64,000 nucleotides of DNA from Alphaproteobacteria bacterium MarineAlpha5_Bin12 (GCA_002937855.1 PTKS01000010.1:1-64000); one strand, 5' to 3'. Numbered from the stretch's first letter, positions 43,901 through 53,618 are shown. Notes: generated by a model from the letters alone, not told the origin. Numbers and translations are program-made.

Positions 43901-44821
43901 TTACGCATTAAAATTGTCTATTTCAAGACGTTTTGGCATTGATTGAGCTGTTCCAAACTTTGTAGTAGATAATCCTGCAAGTGCATTGGCAAACTTTATT
44001 GCATCCTTCATATTTTTACCTTCTGTTAAAGCAACTGCTAAACCACCTACAAACCCATCTCCAGCACCCGTAGTATCTATGACTTTGTTACCTAATGCAA
44101 ATGCTGGAATAAAAAAATCTTCTTTTTTATTTGCAAAATAAGCTCCTTTTTCACCAAGAGTAACAATTACATTTTTAATTCCTTTTTCTAGTAATTTTGA
44201 AGAAGCTCTTGCAGCATCTTCCTTGGTTTCGACTTTATGTCCAGCATAAAAAGCTGCCTCAGTTTCATTCGGTGTAAAATAATTAATTAAGGGAAATATT
44301 TTATCCTGTATTTTTGTAGCTGGTGCAGGATTTAAAATGACATCAATATTATTTGATGAAGCAATTTCTATAGCATATTCCACAACATCTAACGGAGCTT
44401 CTAATTGAGTTAAAAAAATTCCAGATTCTTTTATTGTTTGTGAAGCTTTATCAATATCATTTTTAGTTATTTTTCCAGCAGCACCAGGTACGACATTAAT
44501 TGCATTTTCTCCTGTTTTTTTATTAACCATAATACCTGCTACGCCAGTTGAATATTCTTCTGAAATAGTTAAATTTGCAATATTAACTCCAGATTCTGAG
44601 TACAATTCTTTAGCCATCTTTCCATACTGATCATTTCCAATTTTAGAAATAAAATTTACATTTCCTCCTGCTTTTGCAATAGCTACAGCCTGATTTGAAC
44701 CCTTCCCACCTGGCCCAATCATATGATTAGTTCCTAAAATAGTTTCTCCAGTTATTGGAATTTTTTCTCCAAAAAATACCAAATCAGCTGCATAAATTCC
44801 TAAAACACTAATTGATTTCAT
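43901..44821 (-). CDS. rbsK: Ribokinase-family sugar kinase
   Basis: A 306-residue PfkB-family kinase. The ribose-site motif GPGGKGSNQAVA is near 37-48, and the ATP/catalytic motif DTTGAGDGFVGGL is near 248-260 with the base Asp. TPNETEAAFYAG is the ribokinase-type NE motif. Residues fit ribokinase, but its position after deoC and an aldehyde dehydrogenase suggests it may phosphorylate deoxyribose (DeoK-like). No sugar transporter is adjacent. It starts 10 nt after the dehydrogenase stop. Confidence 0.88.
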   Translation of the reverse strand: MKSISVLGIYAADLVFFGEKIPITGETILGTNHMIGPGGKGSNQAVAIAKAGGNVNFISKIGNDQYGKMAKELYSESGVNIANLTISEEYSTGVAGIMVNKKTGENAINVVPGAAGKITKNDIDKASQTIKESGIFLTQLEAPLDVVEYAIEIASSNNIDVILNPAPATKIQDKIFPLINYFTPNETEAAFYAGHKVETKEDAARASSKLLEKGIKNVIVTLGEKGAYFANKKEDFFIPAFALGNKVIDTTGAGDGFVGGLAVALTEGKNMKDAIKFANALAGLSTTKFGTAQSMPKRLEIDNFNA

Positions 44822-44831
44822 TGTAAGAATG

Positions 44832-47195
44832 TCATTCTCCGTATGGGATCCAAATATTTTTTATTTGGGTACTTTGATGTAAAAATTCGTCCAAAAAGAT
44901 TTTTGAAGAGTTTGTCCAATCAATATTTTTTTCTTCAGGACACCAAAATCTTTTTAAATTAGAAGTAGAGTTATGTACTATCTCTGCTCTTGATTTTTGA
45001 GAATTTCCAAAATACCAAATTCCATCGATATTTTCATGCTTTGATAAAGTAGAATTTAGTTCATTTTTTTTTGCTGTTAAAATATTAATATATCCATCTG
45101 GAATATCTGAGGTGTCTAATACTTGGTATAATTCAGTTGCTATTAAACTTGTATTTTGTCCTGGAACAATTAGTTGTGTGTTACCTGTCGAAAAAACTGA
45201 AGACATGCAAGTTACTAAACTCAAAAGCGGGTCATGTTCAGATAATATAACAGCTATAGTACCTATATTTTCTTTCTGTGCTAATGTTATTCCTCTAAAG
45301 GGGGGATTATGAATTTTTCCTTCAAATTTGTCAGCCATAGCAGCATAATAAAAAATTCTTTCACAAGATAATGAAAAAACTTGTTTTGCAAGACTGTGAG
45401 GGACTCCTCTAAGCGATACTAATAATTCTATAATATTATTTTCACGTCTTTGAAGATTTTCAGCCAAATAATATAATATTTGAGCTCTATTAAAATTGTT
45501 TAGTTTTTTTTCAAGAGCTTTTGATGATATTTCTACACTATCTCTAACATCTTTTCTATTTGCTCTGGCTACATCACATATAAAATTTTTACCATTATAA
45601 GAATATATTGGATAAGAATATCCTCCATCAGGTCTTTTTTGTTTACCACCTATGTATAACTTTGGAGTTCTATCAATTATAACTTTATTTTCAAAATTTT
45701 TCTTGGATTTATAATTTATCAATTTTCTAGTTGGAAGTGTTCTTTTAGTATATGCCCTTATCCCTTCTTGTCCACCTTCTCTACCAAAGCCACTTTCCTT
45801 ATATCCTCCAAAACCAACAGAAGCATCAAATAGATTAGTTGAGTTAATCCAAATAACTCCAGCTTTAATTTTTGGAGCCATGTCCATAGCGAGGTTTATA
45901 TTCTCTGTCCAAACACTAGCAGCTAAGCCATATGGCGTATTATTTGCTAACAAAACTGCCTCAGACGGATTACGAAATGACAGTGAGGTTAATACTGGTC
46001 CAAAAATTTCTACTTGCGCTATCAAAGAAGCCGGTGCAACATTGGTAAATAATGTTGGAGGATAAAATAAACCATTCTTTGGGCAAGACCAAGAGGGTTG
46101 CCATAACTTAGCTCCATCTTTTTTTCCTTGTTGAACTATTTTATCAATCTTTTTTAATTGAATTGGCGCTACTATTGCTCCAATATCTATCGATTTATCT
46201 AATGGGTTTCCTACTCTTAATTTTTCCATTCTTTTTTTTAATTTATTTAAAAATTTTTTTTCAATACTTTCTTGAACTAACAACCTAGATCCAGCACAAC
46301 AAACTTGGCCTTGATTAAACCATATAGCATCTACTACTCCTTCAACTGCGCTGTCTAAATCTGCATCCTCAAAAACAATAAATGGTGATTTTCCGCCTAG
46401 TTCCATTGTTAATTTTTTATTTGTTGATGCAGTTGCTGAAATTATTTTTTTACCAACATCAGTTGATCCAGTAAAAGCAATTTTATCAATATCCTTGTGT
46501 TCTACAAGCGCTCTCCCTGTAGAACCATCACCGGTAATTATATTAATAACACCTTTAGGTATTTTAGCCTTTATACAAAGTTCTGCAAAAAATAGTGCAG
46601 TTAAAGAAGTAAATTCAGCTGGTTTTAAAACAACAGTATTTCCACAAGCAATCGCGGGGGCTATCTTCCATGAAAGCATTAATAATGGAAAATTCCAAGG
46701 TATAATTTGACCAACAACTCCTAATGGTTTTTGATCATTAATTAAAGAATTTTTTGTCCACCCTGCATGGTAATAAAAATGCCTAGCTACAAGCGGAATG
46801 TCAATATCCCTAGTTTCCCTAAGAGGCTTTCCGTTATCAATTGTTTCTAATACTGAAAGAAATCTAGAATGTTTTTGAATCAGTCTTGCAAGAGAATATA
46901 GATACTTTGATCTTTCAAAAGGTTTTTTTTGGGACCAAGAAATAAAAGCTTTTTTAGCAGATTTTACTGATAAATTTACATCAGATTTAGAACTAATAGT
47001 TAAATTATATAGCTTTTCTTTATTTGCAGGATTAATACATTTCAAAATTTTTTTTGAGTAAGCTTTTTTCCATTCACCATTTATAAAATTATGATTTTGC
47101 TTTGGTAATTTTTTAATCCATTTCATTACTTCATCAGAATCCTCAGGGGCAGGTCCATATTTTATTTTTTTAAAATTTTTAATTATTTTATTCAT
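44832..47195 (-). CDS. Aldehyde dehydrogenase with extra C-terminal half-domain
   Basis: A 787-residue NAD(P)-dependent dehydrogenase. Residues 1-500 are a full ALDH: VVGQIIPWNFPL near 160-171, FTGSTDVGK, catalytic base Glu265 in MELGGKS, and nucleophile Cys299 in GQVCCAGSR. From about 515 to the end there is a second, incomplete ALDH-like Rossmann part (IGGKQKRPDGGY, AENLQRRENN) with no catalytic cysteine region. Next to deoC it would oxidise the acetaldehyde made by the aldolase. Long two-part ALDHs beside deoC are found in other alphaproteobacteria. Confidence 0.9.
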   Translation of the reverse strand: MNKIIKNFKKIKYGPAPEDSDEVMKWIKKLPKQNHNFINGEWKKAYSKKILKCINPANKEKLYNLTISSKSDVNLSVKSAKKAFISWSQKKPFERSKYLYSLARLIQKHSRFLSVLETIDNGKPLRETRDIDIPLVARHFYYHAGWTKNSLINDQKPLGVVGQIIPWNFPLLMLSWKIAPAIACGNTVVLKPAEFTSLTALFFAELCIKAKIPKGVINIITGDGSTGRALVEHKDIDKIAFTGSTDVGKKIISATASTNKKLTMELGGKSPFIVFEDADLDSAVEGVVDAIWFNQGQVCCAGSRLLVQESIEKKFLNKLKKRMEKLRVGNPLDKSIDIGAIVAPIQLKKIDKIVQQGKKDGAKLWQPSWSCPKNGLFYPPTLFTNVAPASLIAQVEIFGPVLTSLSFRNPSEAVLLANNTPYGLAASVWTENINLAMDMAPKIKAGVIWINSTNLFDASVGFGGYKESGFGREGGQEGIRAYTKRTLPTRKLINYKSKKNFENKVIIDRTPKLYIGGKQKRPDGGYSYPIYSYNGKNFICDVARANRKDVRDSVEISSKALEKKLNNFNRAQILYYLAENLQRRENNIIELLVSLRGVPHSLAKQVFSLSCERIFYYAAMADKFEGKIHNPPFRGITLAQKENIGTIAVILSEHDPLLSLVTCMSSVFSTGNTQLIVPGQNTSLIATELYQVLDTSDIPDGYINILTAKKNELNSTLSKHENIDGIWYFGNSQKSRAEIVHNSTSNLKRFWCPEEKNIDWTNSSKIFLDEFLHQSTQIKNIWIPYGE

Positions 47196-47196
47196 T

Positions 47197-48138
47197 TTAA
47201 GTCATTGCCATTTTATTACTATTTGCATATCTCCCAACTGCATAATGATAAAGTTGTCTTTCTATATCAATTAATAAGCGTGATGCTCCTATTCTAAAAA
47301 GACTTGGATGCATCCATTCACTACCTAATTCCTCATACATTAGTATTAAATAATTTAAAACTTCTTTTGCAGTTGAAATACCTCCTGCAGGTTTAAAACC
47401 AATTTTTTTTCCAGTATATTCGTAAAATTCACGAATCATTCTTAACATAACTAAACTATTATTTAAATTTGCATTGGTTTTTTCTTTTCCAGTTGAAGTT
47501 TTGATGAAATCTGCGCCTGCCATCATTGCCACCAATGACGCTTTAGCAACATTTCTTAAAGTTCCAATTTCACCAGTCCCTAAAATAACCTTAAGTTTTC
47601 TTGTTTTTGCAGCTAATTTAAAATCTTTGATTTCATCATAAAGTTTTTTCCACTCATTTCTTAAAACATAGGTTCTATTAATCACTACGTCAATTTCTTT
47701 AGCCCCAGAATGAATTGAATTAATGATTTCTTTTTTTCTTGTTTGAAATGAAGATAGTCCAGCAGGAAATCCAGTTGAGACAGAAGCTACAGGCAATTTG
47801 TTTTTTAAAATTTCTTGAGCATGTTGAACTAAATTATGATATACGCAAACTGCTCCAACATGAACTGAATTTTTTGGCAAACCTAAGTTATCTAATATTG
47901 TATTTGAAATAGGATTCATACCTTTAGCGCATAGTTTATCAACTTTACCAAAAGTATCATCTCCCTCCAAAGTAGTTAAATCCAATAATGTTACTGCCTT
48001 TAATAACCAAGCAACTTGATAGTCTTTCTTTACAGTTCTTCTTTTTGTTATCGTGGATGTACGCCTTTCTATTGCGCTTAAATTTACTTTTAAATTATTT
48101 ATCCGGTTAATATCTAAGTTTATAGTATTTTTTTTCAT
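47197..48138 (-). CDS. deoC: Deoxyribose-phosphate aldolase
   Basis: A 313-residue class I aldolase cleaving 2-deoxyribose-5-phosphate to glyceraldehyde-3-phosphate and acetaldehyde. KEIDVVINRTYVL near 147-159 holds the catalytic Asp, DFIKTSTGKEK near 210-220 the Schiff-base Lys213, and GFKPAGGIS near 247-255 the second Lys. An N-terminal extension of about 35 residues is like that of other long proteobacterial DeoC. It starts at an ATG overlapping the gpsA stop (TAATG). The dehydrogenase follows after 1 nt. Confidence 0.95.
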   Translation of the reverse strand: MKKNTINLDINRINNLKVNLSAIERRTSTITKRRTVKKDYQVAWLLKAVTLLDLTTLEGDDTFGKVDKLCAKGMNPISNTILDNLGLPKNSVHVGAVCVYHNLVQHAQEILKNKLPVASVSTGFPAGLSSFQTRKKEIINSIHSGAKEIDVVINRTYVLRNEWKKLYDEIKDFKLAAKTRKLKVILGTGEIGTLRNVAKASLVAMMAGADFIKTSTGKEKTNANLNNSLVMLRMIREFYEYTGKKIGFKPAGGISTAKEVLNYLILMYEELGSEWMHPSLFRIGASRLLIDIERQLYHYAVGRYANSNKMAMT

Positions 48139-49124
48139 TAATAAAATTCCTCTTTTAAGGATCTATTAAGTATTATTTTAATCTCATTTTTTATATTATT
48201 TTTTTCATAAAGTATTTTATAAATACTTTTTGCTATTGGCATTTCTGTATTATATTTTTTTGATAATTTGTATAAAGCTTTAGTTGTATAATAACCTTCT
48301 GTAAGTGTTTTTTTTTGCATTATCAATTTACTAATATTTTTTTCTTTATATGTTGCAACAGAAAGGCCAAAGAAGTAATTACGCGATTTTACTGAGTTAC
48401 ATGTTAAAATTAAATCACCTAGCCCCGCTAACCCAAAAAAAGTTTTTTCTTTAGCTTTCATTTTTTTTCCTAATCTTAAAATTTCCGCAAAGCTTCTAGA
48501 AATGTAAGCGCTTTTTGCATTTTTACCTAAGTTTAGTCCTTCAATAATCCCGGCACCTATCGCATAAACATTTTTAATTGCACCACCTAATTGTGATCCA
48601 ATAATATCATTAGAATAGTAAATTCTAAAATATTTTTTTTTAATTATTTTTTTCACTTCATCAAAAAATTTTTTATTTTTACATGAAACCGTAACTGCAG
48701 TTGGTTTTTTTTGCGCTACTTCATCAGCAAAACTTGGTCCTGATAATATTGCTATATTTGATCTAGGAAAAATTTCTTTTACAATCTCACTTAAAACTTT
48801 ATTATTTTTAATATCTATACCTTTGCTGCAAAGTATAAAGTTTTTGTTGTAAGCATTTTTTTTTAATGATTTTAATATATTCTTTGTATGTTGTACTGGA
48901 AGTGCGAGAAATAAATAATTACATTTATCGAGATCTTTTAATGAATTTGAAGCTTTTACATTATTATTTAATTTAATTTTTTTTAAATAAGGGTTTTTTT
49001 GGAGATTATTAATTGAATTCATTACTCTAATATTTCTAGTCCAAATAATTATTTCTCCATCTTCTATTAAAGTAGAAATAGCACTGCCCCAGGCCCCAGA
49101 TCCTAAAATTCCATATTTATTCAT
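48138..49124 (-). CDS. gpsA: Glycerol-3-phosphate dehydrogenase [NAD(P)+]
   Basis: A 328-residue enzyme that reduces dihydroxyacetone phosphate to sn-glycerol-3-phosphate for phospholipid synthesis. The nucleotide-binding GILGSGAWGSA is at 4-14. LSGPSFADEVAQKKPTAV and GGAIKNVYAIGAGI with the catalytic Lys follow, then FFGLAGLGDLILTC and LTEGYYTTKAL. Length is normal. It heads a run with deoC, which is odd functionally since one is anabolic and one catabolic, though both join at triose phosphates. Confidence 0.95.
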   Translation of the reverse strand: MNKYGILGSGAWGSAISTLIEDGEIIIWTRNIRVMNSINNLQKNPYLKKIKLNNNVKASNSLKDLDKCNYLFLALPVQHTKNILKSLKKNAYNKNFILCSKGIDIKNNKVLSEIVKEIFPRSNIAILSGPSFADEVAQKKPTAVTVSCKNKKFFDEVKKIIKKKYFRIYYSNDIIGSQLGGAIKNVYAIGAGIIEGLNLGKNAKSAYISRSFAEILRLGKKMKAKEKTFFGLAGLGDLILTCNSVKSRNYFFGLSVATYKEKNISKLIMQKKTLTEGYYTTKALYKLSKKYNTEMPIAKSIYKILYEKNNIKNEIKIILNRSLKEEFY

Positions 49125-49197
49125 AAAACTTTAATAACTTATCAAGGTATTGGTCCAAATAATAGCCTATAATAAAAGGAAATTTAATTTTTTTTAT

Positions 49198-49267
49198 TGT
49201 TTTCTGTACTGTTAAACTCTTTTAGCTTATAGAATATTATATTTTATTAATAAAATTTGGAGGAAAT
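49198..49267 (+). promoter_or_regulatory. Leader of the liv substrate-binding gene
   Basis: Just upstream of the binding-protein gene. The -10-like TATAGAAT at about 49228-49236 may be the promoter; no convincing -35 box is seen. A perfect 16-bp palindrome ATTTTATTAATAAAAT lies at 49241-49256, followed by GGAGGA, the strongest Shine-Dalgarno in the window, 5 nt before the ATG. The palindrome might be an operator or a leader stem. This is consistent with high expression; the promoter call is weak. Confidence 0.35.
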
Positions 49268-50470
49268 ATGTCATTAAAAACTTTAATGAAATTTATCATT
49301 GCTACTGCAGTAAGCATATCTTCTGCAACAGCTGCCTCTGCAGGTAACATTAGGGTTGGTGTGATTCTTGGTTTCACAGGTCCTATTGAGTCTTTGACGC
49401 CTACAATGGCAGATTCCGCAGAGTTAGCTTTCAAAGAAGCTACTGATTCGGGGTTACTGCTTGGTGGTGGACACTACCTTGTACCTATGCGTGCGGATTC
49501 AACTTGCATTGATGCAGATGCAGCAACAGCAGCAGCAGAAAGACTTATAACTTCTGATGAAGTCTCTGCAATATTTGGTGCTGATTGTTCAGGAGTAACT
49601 ACAGCAATAGCAAATAATGTTGCGGTTCCTAATGGTGTTGCTATGATTTCACCTTCAGCAACTTCACCAGCTCTAACAGATATTGATGATAACGGTATGT
49701 TTTATAGAACAGCTCCATCTGATGCTAGAGGAGGTCAAGTGTTAGCTGCAATTGCAAAAGATAGAGGTGTATCTAATGTTGCAATTACTTATACTAACAA
49801 TGACTATGGTAAGGGTCTTGCTGATGTATTCCAAGCTTCTTTTGAAGCTCTTGGTGGTACTGTAACAATGTCTGCAGCACATGAAGATGGTAAAGGTGAC
49901 TATTCTGCTGAAGTGGGAGCTTTATCTGCTTCAGGAGCTGAAGATTTAGTTGTTATAGGTTATCTAGACCAAGGTGGAAGAGGAATGATTCAAAGTTCTT
50001 TTGACACTGGTGCGTTTAGTAGATTTGTTTTGTCTGATGGAATGATTGGTCAATCACTCATTGATAATGTTCAAGGTGATTTGAGTAGTTCTTTTGGATC
50101 AATGCCAGGATCGGAATCTGATGGTGCTAAAATGTTTGGCGAAATAGCTGCTGCAGCTGGTATTGATGGATCAGGACCTTATGCTCCTGAATCTTATGAT
50201 GCCGGTGCCTTGATTGCTCTTGCAATTCAGGCAGGAGGATCTGCTGACAGGGCTTCAATCGCAGCACACATCCAAAAAGTTGCTAATGCCCCAGGAACTA
50301 AAATATTACCTGGTGAAATAGCTAAAGGACTTAAAATTTTAGCTGATGGTGGTTTCGTTAACTATGAAGGAGCTTCAAATGTTGAGTTTACTGAAGTTGG
50401 TGAAGCTTCAGGTTCATTTAAAGAACTAGAAATTAGTGGTGGAAAATTCGTAACTGCTGCTGTCAGATAA
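49268..50470 (+). CDS. livK: Branched-chain amino acid-type ABC transporter substrate-binding protein
   Basis: A 400-residue periplasmic type I binding protein. The signal peptide covers about 1-26, ending in ATAASAG. IRVGVILGFTGPIESL starts the mature domain, followed by GADCSGVTTAIAN, SPSATSPALT, FYRTAPSDARGGQVLA and NDYGKGLADVF, all typical of the LivK/amide-binding family. The composition (Ala, Gly, Ser, Asp-rich, G+C-rich codons) differs strongly from its neighbours, as expected for an abundant transport protein. It converges on livM, the last gene of its transporter. The substrate could be branched-chain or other amino acids or amides. Confidence 0.92.
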   Translation: MSLKTLMKFIIATAVSISSATAASAGNIRVGVILGFTGPIESLTPTMADSAELAFKEATDSGLLLGGGHYLVPMRADSTCIDADAATAAAERLITSDEVSAIFGADCSGVTTAIANNVAVPNGVAMISPSATSPALTDIDDNGMFYRTAPSDARGGQVLAAIAKDRGVSNVAITYTNNDYGKGLADVFQASFEALGGTVTMSAAHEDGKGDYSAEVGALSASGAEDLVVIGYLDQGGRGMIQSSFDTGAFSRFVLSDGMIGQSLIDNVQGDLSSSFGSMPGSESDGAKMFGEIAAAAGIDGSGPYAPESYDAGALIALAIQAGGSADRASIAAHIQKVANAPGTKILPGEIAKGLKILADGGFVNYEGASNVEFTEVGEASGSFKELEISGGKFVTAAVR

Positions 50471-50488
50471 TTTAATTTATATATTTAT

Positions 50489-50520
50489 AAAAAACCCGAT
50501 ATTTATTATCGGGTTTTTTT
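50489..50520. terminator. Bidirectional rho-independent terminator
   Basis: A six-A run, stem CCCGATA, loop TTTAT, stem TATCGGG and a seven-T run. The structure is symmetric, so it can stop the rightward binding-protein transcript and the leftward liv/mre transcript. It ends at the livM stop codon. It is the only convincing intrinsic terminator I found in the window. Confidence 0.93.
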
Positions 50521-51889
50521 ATATTCTTCTTATTTTTTCGGGCAAAATACCTTTTGGCCTAAATCTCAAAGTAATTAATAAAACTAACCCCATAATAAAT
50601 AACCTTAAATGAGGAGCACTTTCCATTAGATGAGATTTAATCAAACTACTTTCCTCTAAACTTGAAGTTAGTAACTGCATAGCAAATATTGACATTGGTT
50701 CTGCTTCAATCCACAAAAACCATATAAAAAATCCCCCTAAAATTGAACCTAGATTATTCCCACTTCCTCCTACGATTACCATTATCCATATTAAAAATGT
50801 AAAGCGTAATGGTTGATAACTTCCAGGGGTAAATTGCCCATTTAGAGTAGTCAACATTGCTCCAGCTATTCCTAGAACTGCAGATCCTAAAATAAATACT
50901 TGTAAATGTTGCTTGAATATATTTTTTCCCATTGCATTAGCGGCTTCTTCATTATCTCTTATTGAACGCATCATTCGTCCCCAAGGAGAATTTAATGCTC
51001 TGTTGCAAAAGAATAAAATGATTAATAAGACGCTTACTAATAAACCTGAATAACATATTTTTACAAATAAGCCTGAACTTTCGATAACTAAATTTCTTAA
51101 TAATTCATTTTTTTCATCAATACTTATTATTTTTGATAATTTGTTATTATTAATATAACTAATCAAATTAATAAACCATTCATAACCTTGTAAATTTACT
51201 TCATATGGAACTGGTCTCGGCAAACCTGTTACATTCTTTACACCTCGAGATAACCAATCTTCATGCTTTAAAATAGCTATTATGATTTCTGATATTCCTA
51301 AAGTTGCTATAGCTAAATAATCTGACCTTAATCCTAAAGTTACATTGCCAATAATCCACGCTATAGCTGCTGCAAAAATGCCTCCAACTATCCATGAAAT
51401 AATAATTGGTAACCCTGCCCCTCCTAAAAAACCTGTTTTTGCAGGGTTTATCGCTTCTATTGAGGAAACAGCAGGATCATAAAATTTATTTAAAAGAACT
51501 AAACCTATAATTATTGTTAAAAAAATTAAAATTCTTTTTGCTACAATTTTTTTAATTTTTCTTCTAATCAAAAAAATAATTGCAACAACAATTAAAACAA
51601 TAAACAAACTCAAAATTATTCCATATCCTCCAGCGGACCATGCTTCTAAGACAGGGGGTTGCGAAACTAATACAGCTGCTAAGCCACCTACTGCCACAAA
51701 TCCCATTACACCGATGTTTATTAAACCTGCATATCCCCATTGTATATTTACTCCAAGGGCCATAATTGCTGAAATTAGACAAAGATTGAAAATTGCTAAA
51801 GATAAGGACCATGATTGAAAAAGTCCAACTGCGATTAATAAAAAAAACATTACAAGAAACGATATTTGTGTTTTTAATCTATCTATCAT
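50519..51889 (-). CDS. livM: Branched-chain amino acid ABC transporter permease LivM
   Basis: A 456-residue permease with about 11-12 hydrophobic helices. NIQWGYAGLINIGVMGFVAVGG near 48-69, LRSDYLAIATLGISEI, and the EAA-like loop SPWGRMMRSIRDNEEAANAMGKN are diagnostic. GNNLGSILGGFFIWFLW is in the last third. It is longer than E. coli LivM (425), with an extra hydrophobic insert and a hydrophilic loop around 235-260. It pairs with LivH in the inner membrane. The start overlaps livH by 4 nt. Confidence 0.92.
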   Translation of the reverse strand: MIDRLKTQISFLVMFFLLIAVGLFQSWSLSLAIFNLCLISAIMALGVNIQWGYAGLINIGVMGFVAVGGLAAVLVSQPPVLEAWSAGGYGIILSLFIVLIVVAIIFLIRRKIKKIVAKRILIFLTIIIGLVLLNKFYDPAVSSIEAINPAKTGFLGGAGLPIIISWIVGGIFAAAIAWIIGNVTLGLRSDYLAIATLGISEIIIAILKHEDWLSRGVKNVTGLPRPVPYEVNLQGYEWFINLISYINNNKLSKIISIDEKNELLRNLVIESSGLFVKICYSGLLVSVLLIILFFCNRALNSPWGRMMRSIRDNEEAANAMGKNIFKQHLQVFILGSAVLGIAGAMLTTLNGQFTPGSYQPLRFTFLIWIMVIVGGSGNNLGSILGGFFIWFLWIEAEPMSIFAMQLLTSSLEESSLIKSHLMESAPHLRLFIMGLVLLITLRFRPKGILPEKIRRI

Positions 51890-52908
51890 AAAGTCTTACC
51901 CTTGAAAATCCCAGATGGTCTCAAAACTAAAACAATTACTAAAATTAAAAATGATATTGCAAATTTATAATCTGTTGAAAGTAATTGAACTAGTCCTGTT
52001 GGAGATAATGAGTCTGGAAGCAAATAAATAAAAAATTTTTTATAAGCATAAGTAAGCATTATTTCAGAAAATGCTATAATATAACCTCCTACCACAGCCC
52101 CTATTGGACTTCCTATTCCTCCAAGTATAGCGGAGGCAAAAATTGGCAATAACAACATAAAATAAGTGAATGGTTTGAAACTCTTATCAAGACCATATAA
52201 AGTCCCTGCAATAGTTGCCAAAGTTGCAGCAATGATCCAAGTAATTAGAACGATTCGATCAGGATTTACACCTGATAACAAAGCAAGGTCCTCGTTATCA
52301 GAAAAAGCTCTCATTGCTTTTCCAGTTTTAGTGCGATTCAAGAAATAAAATAATAACATTACTGCAACTAAAGTTACAATTAAAGTAATAACTTGTGTCG
52401 ATTTGATTGCAATACCTTCACTTAAACCAGTAATTTCTTTAAATTCACCCGCTCTAATTATAAATTTTTCACCATCAAAAAATCTTTGATCATTGGGGCC
52501 TATGATGAAACGGACAATAGCATTAATCATAAACATTACACCTATAGAAGCGATTAATAAGATCACTGGCGGGCTTTTATTTAATCTGTAGAAACGAAAA
52601 ACAGATTTCTCAATTATAATAGCAAACATTGAAGTTAAAATTATAGCAAATGGTAATGCTAAAATAGCTGTTGGAAGGAAACCTAAATTAATATTTAAAG
52701 ATTGAAACCACCATGTAAACAAAATAGTTATCATTGTTCCAAAAGCCATTAAATCTCCATGAGCAAAATTTGCAAACCTTAATATTCCAAATATTAAAGT
52801 GACACCTAATGCACCTAAAGCTAATTGAGATCCGTAAGAAATTGCCGGAACTAAAACAAAATTTGATAATAGTGCAAAAGCATTTATTATATCTACCAAA
52901 GTTGACAA
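51886..52908 (-). CDS. livH: Branched-chain amino acid ABC transporter permease LivH
   Basis: A 340-residue permease. GSQLALGALGVTLIFGILRFANFAHGDLMAFG near 26-57 is the LivH hallmark, NRTKTGKAMRAFSDNEDLALLSGVNPDRI is the coupling loop, and GGIGSPIGAVVGGYIIAF lies in the second half. Translation starts at TTG (52908), preceded by GGGAGGG with an 8-nt spacing, so the TTG is convincing. It lies 5 nt after livF. The C terminus ends in the family VLRPSGIFKGKTL. Confidence 0.92.
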   Translation of the reverse strand: MSTLVDIINAFALLSNFVLVPAISYGSQLALGALGVTLIFGILRFANFAHGDLMAFGTMITILFTWWFQSLNINLGFLPTAILALPFAIILTSMFAIIIEKSVFRFYRLNKSPPVILLIASIGVMFMINAIVRFIIGPNDQRFFDGEKFIIRAGEFKEITGLSEGIAIKSTQVITLIVTLVAVMLLFYFLNRTKTGKAMRAFSDNEDLALLSGVNPDRIVLITWIIAATLATIAGTLYGLDKSFKPFTYFMLLLPIFASAILGGIGSPIGAVVGGYIIAFSEIMLTYAYKKFFIYLLPDSLSPTGLVQLLSTDYKFAISFLILVIVLVLRPSGIFKGKTL

Positions 52909-52913
52909 TATAT

Positions 52914-53618
52914 CTACCCTCCCAAAAAAGATCTTCGAACATTTTCATTAGATAACAACTCGGACCCAGTTCCACTAATTTTATTTGTACCGTTTACCAA
53001 AACAAATCCCTGATCAGCTATAGATAATGCTTGTCTTGCATTTTGTTCAACTATTAGTATTGATACTCCAGTATTTTTTATTTCTAATATTCGTTCAAAT
53101 AATTCATTCATAACAATTGGCGATACTCCTGCTGTAGGTTCATCTAATAATAAAAAATCAGGATTAGTCATCATTGCTCTTCCCACTGCAACTTGCTGTC
53201 TTTGACCACCAGATAATTCTCCTGCTAATTGCTTTTCTTTATCTTTTAAAACTGGAAATAATTTAAAAACTTGATTTAAGGTGTTTAAAATATTATCTTC
53301 TCTTAAATGAGCTCCCATTTCTAAATTTTCCCGAACCGTCATTGAATTAAATACATTGTTAGTTTGAGGTACAAATGCCATTCCATATTTAACTCTTTCT
53401 TGAGGACTAATTTTAGTAATATCTTGACCATTTAGTTCAATTTTACCTTCTTTTAATTTTAACAAACCCAAAATAGCTTTCATAGCAGTAGACTTTCCCG
53501 CTCCATTTGGACCTACAATAACAGCAATTTCACCTCTATTAACTTTTATAGAGCATCCATTTAAAATATCTGCGCCTCCATATCCGCCAACCATATTTTT
53601 ACCATATAAGTATGACAT
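52914..53618 (-). CDS. livF: ABC transporter ATP-binding protein LivF
   Basis: A 234-residue ATPase. Walker A GPNGAGKST at 37-45, VPQTNNVFNSMTVRENLEMG as Q-loop region, signature LSGGQRQQVAVGRAMM and Walker B FLLLDEPTAGVSP are present. YGGADILNGCSIKVNRGEI is typical of LivF. It is the second nucleotide-binding subunit with LivG. The ATG overlaps the livG stop as TGATG. Confidence 0.94.
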   Translation of the reverse strand: MSYLYGKNMVGGYGGADILNGCSIKVNRGEIAVIVGPNGAGKSTAMKAILGLLKLKEGKIELNGQDITKISPQERVKYGMAFVPQTNNVFNSMTVRENLEMGAHLREDNILNTLNQVFKLFPVLKDKEKQLAGELSGGQRQQVAVGRAMMTNPDFLLLDEPTAGVSPIVMNELFERILEIKNTGVSILIVEQNARQALSIADQGFVLVNGTNKISGTGSELLSNENVRRSFLGG

